A stretch of 38,225 nt of DNA, taken from assembly GCA_009377585.1 (NCBI GenBank), contig WHTS01000055.1:1-38225 (forward strand), in the 5' to 3' direction. Below are positions 33,514 to 38,225 of the stretch, in pieces; position 1 is the stretch's first letter; each line of letters opens with the position of its first letter. The notes below the pieces were generated by a model. The model was not told the origin of the DNA and did not search any database. It saw only the letters and a list, made by a program, of their open reading frames with translations. The position numbers and the translations under genes were made by a program. The stretch comes from Betaproteobacteria bacterium (GTDB taxonomy: Bacteria > Pseudomonadota > Gammaproteobacteria > Burkholderiales > WYBJ01).

Positions 33514-34437
33514 ATGAAAGCAGCCTATTTCATGCAGCACGGCGGTCCGGAAGTCATGCACTACGGCGATGTGGCCGACCCGGTCGCCGGCCGGGGCGAG
33601 ATCGTGGTGGACGTGCATGCCGCGAGCGTGAACGGGGCGGACTGGAAGGTTCGCGCCGGCAGCTATGCGCCCATCACGACCTTTCCCTACATTCCGGGGC
33701 GCGATTTTTCCGGCGTGGTGGCGGCGCTCGGCGAAGGCGTGAGCGATTTGAAGGTCGGCGATCCCGTGTTCGCGGTGTGCGACGCCGGGCAGGAGGCGGC
33801 ATATGCCGAGAAGGTGGCGATCAAGGCCGCCATAGTCGCGCGCAAGCCCGAGGCCTTGTCGCACGAAGCCTGCGCCGCGCTTGCGCTTGCGGGGCTCACT
33901 GCGCTGGTGTCGATCGAGGATACGTTGAAGCTGCAGAAAGGCGAGACCATCCTCATTCAGGGCGGTGCGGGCGGAGTGGCCGGCATTGCGATTCAGATCG
34001 CCAGGCACATCGGCGCCCGCGTGATCGCTACGGCCGGCACGGCCAACCTCGACTATGTGCGCGGCCTCGGCGCGGACCAGGTGATCGACTACCGCACGCA
34101 GGATTTCACGCGCGAGGTTTCCGGCTGCGATTGCGTGTTCGAAACCGTGGGCGGCGATGTCGCGGCGCGCTCGTTTTCGGTGTTGCGCCCCGGCGGGCGA
34201 GCCGCCTTCATCGCGTCGGGCGGAAAAGCGCCGGCTTCGCCGCGTCCCGACGTGACTTCGCTGCGCCCCGCAGTCGGACGCGATCGCGCCCACCTCGAAC
34301 GCGTGGCGCAGCTCGCGACCAGCGGCGCCATCCGTGTCCCCGAGATCGAGCTCTTCCCGCTCGCCGAGCCGGTCGAGGCGCACCGCATCAGCGAAGGGCG
34401 GCACTTGCGCGGCAAGCTCGTGTTCAAGGTTCGGTGA
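33514..34437 (+). CDS. NADP-dependent MDR oxidoreductase (zinc-independent, quinone oxidoreductase-like)
   Basis: A 307-aa medium-chain reductase. The GroES-like domain has the motif ASVNGADWKVRAG and YIPGRDFSGVV. The Rossmann domain has ILIQGGAGGVAGIAIQIARH, and GGRAAFIASGG follows. The C-terminus ends HRISEGRHLRGKLVFKV, the typical end of this group. There are no zinc-ligand cysteines in the usual lobe. GGAGCGAGAG upstream of ATG 33514 is the ribosome-binding site. It differs from the QOR at 29980 in length and motifs, so the two are paralogues, not a duplication. Enone or quinone reduction is the likely reaction. Confidence 0.93.
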   Translation: MKAAYFMQHGGPEVMHYGDVADPVAGRGEIVVDVHAASVNGADWKVRAGSYAPITTFPYIPGRDFSGVVAALGEGVSDLKVGDPVFAVCDAGQEAAYAEKVAIKAAIVARKPEALSHEACAALALAGLTALVSIEDTLKLQKGETILIQGGAGGVAGIAIQIARHIGARVIATAGTANLDYVRGLGADQVIDYRTQDFTREVSGCDCVFETVGGDVAARSFSVLRPGGRAAFIASGGKAPASPRPDVTSLRPAVGRDRAHLERVAQLATSGAIRVPEIELFPLAEPVEAHRISEGRHLRGKLVFKVR

Positions 34438-34443
34438 GGTAGT

Positions 34444-34568
34444 AGAACCACACCACCCCGTCGGCTGCGCCGACACCCCTCTTCATGAGAGGAGGGGAAA
34501 TCGTTGGACATCTCCCCTCCTTGACAAGGAGGGGCGGGACGCGACAGTGTCGCGGACGGGGTGGTCGG
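34444..34568. repeat. Dispersed intergenic palindromic element, copy 2 (full length)
   Basis: Starts AGAACCACACCACC. Terminal inverted repeats ACCACCCCGTCGGC (34452-34465) and GCGGACGGGGTGGT (34552-34565) match with one mismatch in 14. Inside are a hairpin at 34476-34496 and the perfect hairpin CCCCTCCTTG-A-CAAGGAGGGG at 34514-34534. It is a longer form of the element at 7025-7107. Confidence 0.85.
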
Positions 34569-34617
34569 CTACGAATCGGTTATCCAAACTAAAACGCGAT
34601 ACCCGCAGCGATGCCAG

Positions 34618-35379
34618 TCAGGCGCGAGCACTGCGCTTTCGCGCCTGCGCTGGAGGCTTCACCTTCACTGGCGGCCAGATGCGTTGCGCGACCGCGGGAG
34701 AGCCCGGTGCGTGCACGAGCTTGGCCACGACATCGTGGGTCCACGCCGACAGCTTCCGGTTCTTCGCTTCGTGTGCGCGAAAGCTCCGTGCGCGCGCCTC
34801 GAGCGAGGTGAACTCGTACAGCACGCCGTGTTTGGCCCAGCCGGACACCGATACCATCTTGCGGATGCAAATGCCGCCGGGCAGGTTCTGGAAGTTCGGC
34901 AGGCGCAGGTGTGCGTACCATGACAACAGCTCGTCCTCATCGGGGTACGAGCCGGAATTGAAATTGCCGAGCTGGATTGCGGGCGCGAGGGTGTAGCGGC
35001 CCTCGCGCCGTCTTGCTTCCGGCCCTTGCGCGCGATGCTCTTCGGTGAAGATGTTTACGCGTTCGCCCTGGCGCAGGGCCAGCATCCTCCGCTCGGCTGC
35101 ATTCGGCTTGTAGCGGAAAGGCGTGAGGTCCGCGAACACGTGCGCATCGCGGGCGGCCAGGATGAAGATATGGCTTCCGCCCTGCGGCAGGGTCTCGTCG
35201 CCCGTGTGGCGCAGGTGCGCAAGGGGTTTTTCGTTCTGGTCGACTTCGTAATGTGCCGCTGACAAAGCGCCCGGCGCCTGCAACAGTTTCGGGATATAGG
35301 TGCCATGCAGCCAATCGAGATAACGGCTGCGGGTCGCAGTCGCGAGATCGTACCAGCTCACCAGCAGCGATCGATCCAT
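34618..35379 (-). CDS. EthD-like dimeric alpha-beta barrel protein, function unknown
   Basis: A 253-aa soluble protein. The first half (SLLVSWYDLATATRSRYLDW, then HGTYIPKLLQAPGALSAAHYEV) has the layout of a ferredoxin-like alpha-beta barrel of the EthD/monooxygenase-accessory class. The second half (LLSWYAHLRLPNFQNLPGG... VSGWAKHGVLYEFTSLEAR) reads as a second such repeat. The C-terminus is basic (VKVKPPAQARKRSARA). ATG 35379 follows GAGGGAAGAG. Such proteins often assist oxygenases or bind small ligands. It is the last gene after tctBA on this strand, but a hairpin lies between them. Specific function is not known. Confidence 0.75.
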   Translation of the reverse strand: MDRSLLVSWYDLATATRSRYLDWLHGTYIPKLLQAPGALSAAHYEVDQNEKPLAHLRHTGDETLPQGGSHIFILAARDAHVFADLTPFRYKPNAAERRMLALRQGERVNIFTEEHRAQGPEARRREGRYTLAPAIQLGNFNSGSYPDEDELLSWYAHLRLPNFQNLPGGICIRKMVSVSGWAKHGVLYEFTSLEARARSFRAHEAKNRKLSAWTHDVVAKLVHAPGSPAVAQRIWPPVKVKPPAQARKRSARA

Positions 35380-35473
35380 GTCTCTTCCCTCGAAGGGGCG
35401 CGAGATGCGCTTTGGAGCCGCGAAAGCTTAGCACCGGCCCGAGATCGCGAAGTGGAGCAAGGTGGCGAAGCAG

Positions 35474-35505
35474 ACCGGCATGCGCATCGATTGACGCATG
35501 CCAGT
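35474..35505 (-). terminator. Stem-loop after tctA, candidate terminator
   Basis: On the minus strand ACTGGCATGCG and CGCATGCCGGT pair over 11 positions (one G-T) around a 10-nt loop. It begins 14 nt past the tctA stop. No T-run follows, so it may be an attenuator or a Rho-assisted site. Confidence 0.5.
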
Positions 35506-35518
35506 CTCGTTAGAGGGG

Positions 35519-37039
35519 TTACGACGCCTCTCCGGCGAGTGCTTCCTTGCGTTTCGCCATAGCCGCCGGCAGCAGCATGATCGCCAGGAAGATGACCGTG
35601 ACGATCAGGAACCCGAGACTGATCGGGCGGGTGACGAACACGGTCGGATCGCCGCGCGATATCAGTAGCGCCCGTCTCAGGTTTTCCTCCATCAAAGGGC
35701 CGAGCACGACCGCCAGAATCAGCGGCGCGGGCTCGCATTGCAGCTTGATGAAGAGATAGCCCAGACAACCGAAGATGATCATCAGGTACAGATCGAGCGA
35801 GGCATTGTTCAGGCTGTAGACCCCGATCGTCATGAACATCATGATGGCGGGGAACAGTATCCGGTAGGGCACCGTCAGGAGCTTCACCCACAGCCCGACC
35901 AGCGGCAGGTTCAGGATCACCAGCATCGCGTTGCCGATCCACATGCTCGCGACCAGCCCCCAGAAGAGATCGGGGCGCTGGGTCATCACCTGCGGCCCGG
36001 GCGCGATGCCCTGGATCGTCAGCGCGCCGAGCATCAGCGCCATGGTGCCGCTGCCCGGTATGCCGAGCGTGAGGGTCGGGATGAACGCGCACTGCGCGGC
36101 GGCGTTGTTCGCCGCTTCCGGCCCGGCCACGCCTTCGATGGCGCCCTTGCCAAACAATTCCTGACGCTTGGACAGCTTCTTTTCCAGCGCGTAGGTGGAG
36201 AACGCGGCGATGGTCGGTCCCGCACCGGGCAGCGTACCAAAGAACGCGCCTATGGCGGTCCCGCGTACGATCGGCTTCCAGGAAAGCTTCAGGTCCTCCT
36301 TGGTTGGGTACAGGTGCTTGAGCTTCTGGAACAGCAGATCTCGCTTGCCGCCAACGCCTTCCAGATTCTTGACGATCTCGGCCACCCCGAACAGTCCCAT
36401 GGCGATCACGGAGAACGAGATGCCGTCGGTGAGCCCGGCGATACCGAACGAGAAGCGGGCCATACCCGAATTTACGTCGGTGCCGATGATGCCGATGATC
36501 AGGCCCAGCAGAACCATGGCGAGGCTCTTCGACATCGACCCGTAGGCCAGCACCGAGGCGGCGATCAGGCCCATGACCATGAGCGAGAAATACTCGGCTG
36601 CCCCGAATTGCAGGGCCATTTCGGCGATCGGCGGCCCGAACTGGGCGATCAATATCGTTCCGACCGTTCCGGCGAAGAACGACCCGATCGCGGCGATGGC
36701 CAGGGCGGGGCCGGCGCGGCCCGCCTTGGCCATTTCATGGCCGTCGATGCAGGTGACGACCGAGGCCGATTCGCCGGGCAGCTTGACCAGAATCGCGGTG
36801 GTGGAACCGCCGTACTGGCAGCCGTAGTAGATGCCGGAGAGCATGATCAGCGCCGGGATCGCAGGCAGGTTGAAGGTGATCGGCAGCAGCATCGCGATGG
36901 TCGCCAGCGGGCCGATGCCCGGGAGCACGCCGATCATGGTGCCGAGAAACACGCCGATGAAGCAGTACATCAGGTTCGACAAGGTCAACGCGACGGAGAA
37001 CCCGAGATAGAGATTGGGGAACAGCTCGCTGATGTCCAT
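35519..37039 (-). CDS. tctA: Tripartite tricarboxylate transporter permease TctA
   Basis: A 506-aa large membrane subunit of the tripartite tricarboxylate transporter. It has about twelve hydrophobic segments and the conserved LPGIGPLATIAMLLPITF and GIYYGCQYGGSTTAIL motifs near the N-terminus, then GTLPGAGPTIAAFSTYALEK in the middle repeat. The two inverted halves with the PGxGP motif are the family hallmark. ATG 37039 is 3 nt after the tctB stop, so tctB and tctA are one operon. No tctC (Bug) gene is beside it; the four Bug proteins earlier in the window are the nearest candidate partners. It uses the proton or sodium gradient to import carboxylates. Confidence 0.95.
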   Translation of the reverse strand: MDISELFPNLYLGFSVALTLSNLMYCFIGVFLGTMIGVLPGIGPLATIAMLLPITFNLPAIPALIMLSGIYYGCQYGGSTTAILVKLPGESASVVTCIDGHEMAKAGRAGPALAIAAIGSFFAGTVGTILIAQFGPPIAEMALQFGAAEYFSLMVMGLIAASVLAYGSMSKSLAMVLLGLIIGIIGTDVNSGMARFSFGIAGLTDGISFSVIAMGLFGVAEIVKNLEGVGGKRDLLFQKLKHLYPTKEDLKLSWKPIVRGTAIGAFFGTLPGAGPTIAAFSTYALEKKLSKRQELFGKGAIEGVAGPEAANNAAAQCAFIPTLTLGIPGSGTMALMLGALTIQGIAPGPQVMTQRPDLFWGLVASMWIGNAMLVILNLPLVGLWVKLLTVPYRILFPAIMMFMTIGVYSLNNASLDLYLMIIFGCLGYLFIKLQCEPAPLILAVVLGPLMEENLRRALLISRGDPTVFVTRPISLGFLIVTVIFLAIMLLPAAMAKRKEALAGEAS

Positions 37040-37042
37040 GGG

Positions 37043-37492
37043 CTAGTACCACCAGAAAAGTTGATACGGCAGGCCGATGCCGTAGATGAACACTGCTACT
37101 GCGCCGGCGACCAGCGCGATGGTGACGATCAGGAGTTCGAGCCATTTGATGTCGCGCCCCGCAAACGTGGTGATGACGATGAGGGCGACCAGCGACGGCA
37201 CGAACCCGACCCGCTCGATCAGCAGGCCGAACACGATCACGCCGAGGCTGAGCACGACGATCGGCCGGAATGCCCATGGCCCGATCGCATCGCTGCCTTT
37301 CAAAAGCCCCTTGGCGCCGATGCCCAGACCGAACAACATCATCAGGATGCCGAGGTAGGTGGGGAAGTAGCCCGGCCCCATCCGCATCGCGCTCCCCATG
37401 GGGTAATCGCGCGACATGTAAACCGCAGCTGCGCCGAAGAGGATGAACATCACCCCGGCCCAGAAGTCGGCATTGTTAGCCACCTTGCCCAT
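37043..37492 (-). CDS. tctB: Tripartite tricarboxylate transporter small permease TctB
   Basis: A 149-aa four-helix membrane protein. Hydrophobic segments are seen at FWAGVMFILFGAAAVYM, GYFPTYLGILMMLFGLG, IVVLSLGVIVFGLLIERVG with FVPSLVALIVITTFA, and LLIVTIALVAGAVAVFIYG. The DYPMGSAMRMGPGYFPTYLG motif at the first loop is the family signature. GAGGAGGAG precedes ATG 37492 by 9 nt. It is followed by tctA with a 3-nt gap. Confidence 0.94.
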   Translation of the reverse strand: MGKVANNADFWAGVMFILFGAAAVYMSRDYPMGSAMRMGPGYFPTYLGILMMLFGLGIGAKGLLKGSDAIGPWAFRPIVVLSLGVIVFGLLIERVGFVPSLVALIVITTFAGRDIKWLELLIVTIALVAGAVAVFIYGIGLPYQLFWWY

Positions 37493-37536
37493 TTTGGTCG
37501 ACTCCTCCTCTCGTCATTTACTGGAACTGGAAACTC

Positions 37537-38006
37537 TTAGGAATGCCTGCTCGGTCCGTCGCCTCGGCGCAACGCAGCCCAGAGCAGCGCCACGAACGCG
37601 CTCAGGTTGAGCAGTGCGCCCGCCGCATGCGAATATTCCCATTGTTCACGCAAACGTGTCCAATTTTCCGGCAACATGGTCCAGTTGCCCGTCTCCTGGT
37701 TGGCCGGGAAGGTGAACGTCCAGAAAACGGCCTGCCCTGCGAGCAAACACGCCAACCCCACCGCGGCCAGTAGCCATGGCTGCCGGCGAAGCCGCAATAC
37801 GATGAGATGCGCCGCTGTCGACAACACCGCTCCCAAAATAACCACTCCCAGCAACGCCCACCCGCGATAGATCTGTTGCACTGTCAGATAATCATCGGGT
37901 GACAACGAAATCTTGTTCGGCAACTCCAGCAGGTGCGCGGCGGACGGGGCCAAGTCAGCGCGACGAATAGTATGCTGAGGAAGCACGTGAGGTCGAGTTG
38001 CTTCAT
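37537..38006 (-). pseudogene. Small membrane protein gene with a 1-nt frameshift
   Basis: The main open frame (37537-38010) encodes LLELPNKISLSPDDYLTVQQ, then IYRGWALLGVVILGAVLSTA, a VFWTFTFPANQETGNWTMLP segment and a WEYSHAAGALLNLSAFVALL helix. This family normally has a hydrophobic first helix, but the first 25 residues of this frame are polar. In the next frame, ATG 38006 starts MKQLDLTCFLSILFVALT, a good first helix. The two join if one T is added in ACTTGGCC (A's at 37952-37953 on the plus strand), giving ALTLAPSAAHLLELP. So the gene has a single-base deletion, real or a sequencing error. With the shift repaired it would be about 156 aa with four helices. Function unknown. Confidence 0.75.
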
Positions 38007-38010
38007 ACAT

Positions 38011-38225
38011 CCAACCGATCGGCCCGCAGATTAACGATTCGCGACAATGCGCGCATCGCTACATACACGTACGTTATAGCACGTATTTACCGGGGGTTGT
38101 CGCAGCGTAGCGACGCCCGCAATGCTGCGCCCGAATCGGGCCATGCGCTCCGAAATCGATTGAAATCGAATAGTGATATGGCCCGTTGTGCCCGGCCAAG
38201 GCTAGCCGGCGCGAGGCACCGGCCG
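38011..38225. other. Intergenic region at the right edge, no supported feature
   Basis: 215 nt with a lower-GC patch (38055-38095) containing ACGTACGT. It could hold the promoter of the minus-strand membrane protein gene. I see no gene or RNA. Confidence 0.4.

Noticed and set aside
1-38225. tRNA or rRNA genes
   Set aside because: No tRNA T-loop or acceptor pattern and no rRNA conserved segments were recognised while reading; a covariance-model search would be decisive.

Overview
This is a GC-rich stretch of proteobacterial DNA. It most resembles a Burkholderiales-type betaproteobacterium. The main reason is the number of Bug/TctC-type periplasmic binding proteins: four intact and at least two decayed copies in 38 kb. 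MmgE/PrpD, UbiD, molybdenum-hydroxylase and amidase genes alongside them are typical of catabolic accessory DNA in that order. The taxonomic call is an inference from gene content. I recognise no rRNA, tRNA, CRISPR array or complete transposase.

Layout. 1-3054 (+): the tail of an unknown gene, an unknown 193-aa protein, a divergent SDR and a flavin monooxygenase coupled to it by a 4-nt overlap. 3029-9743 (-): an HD-domain protein, a COG0523/CobW-type GTPase, a hydantoinase, an MmgE/PrpD protein and a Bug binding protein. 9962-11806 (+): a GH15 glycosidase. 12200-17505 (-): a complete ABC importer with a binding protein, a double-domain permease and two paralogous ATPases. 17506-22050: a gene graveyard with a livF remnant, two intact Bug genes, one Bug gene with its middle deleted, a VapBC-like toxin-antitoxin pair and a Bug scrap. 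22066-29877: a crotonase divergent from a Bug-UbiD-molybdenum hydroxylase (M, S, L) cluster. 29980-34437: two quinone-oxidoreductase-like MDR proteins, a Uma2-type protein, and an amidase coupled to a small GatC-like partner. 34618-38006 (-): an EthD-like protein, TctA, TctB and a frameshifted small membrane protein.

Working idea (inference): the genes look like a toolbox for importing organic acids and degrading ring or amide compounds. Bug proteins could feed the TctAB permease. The Mo-hydroxylase and UbiD could hydroxylate and decarboxylate rings. Hydantoinase and amidase could open cyclic or linear amides, and the monooxygenase, SDR and crotonase could carry products on. No substrate can be named from sequence alone.

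The most unusual content is repetitive DNA. At least seven kinds of short palindromic or tandem elements are spread through the window. One composite element lies in frame inside the CobW-type GTPase and adds about 74 residues between its GTPase core and its histidine-rich segment. A four-copy 22-bp hairpin array lies in the divergent promoter region of the crotonase and the Bug-UbiD cluster. A 118-bp MITE-like element with 26-bp terminal inverted repeats follows the amidase.
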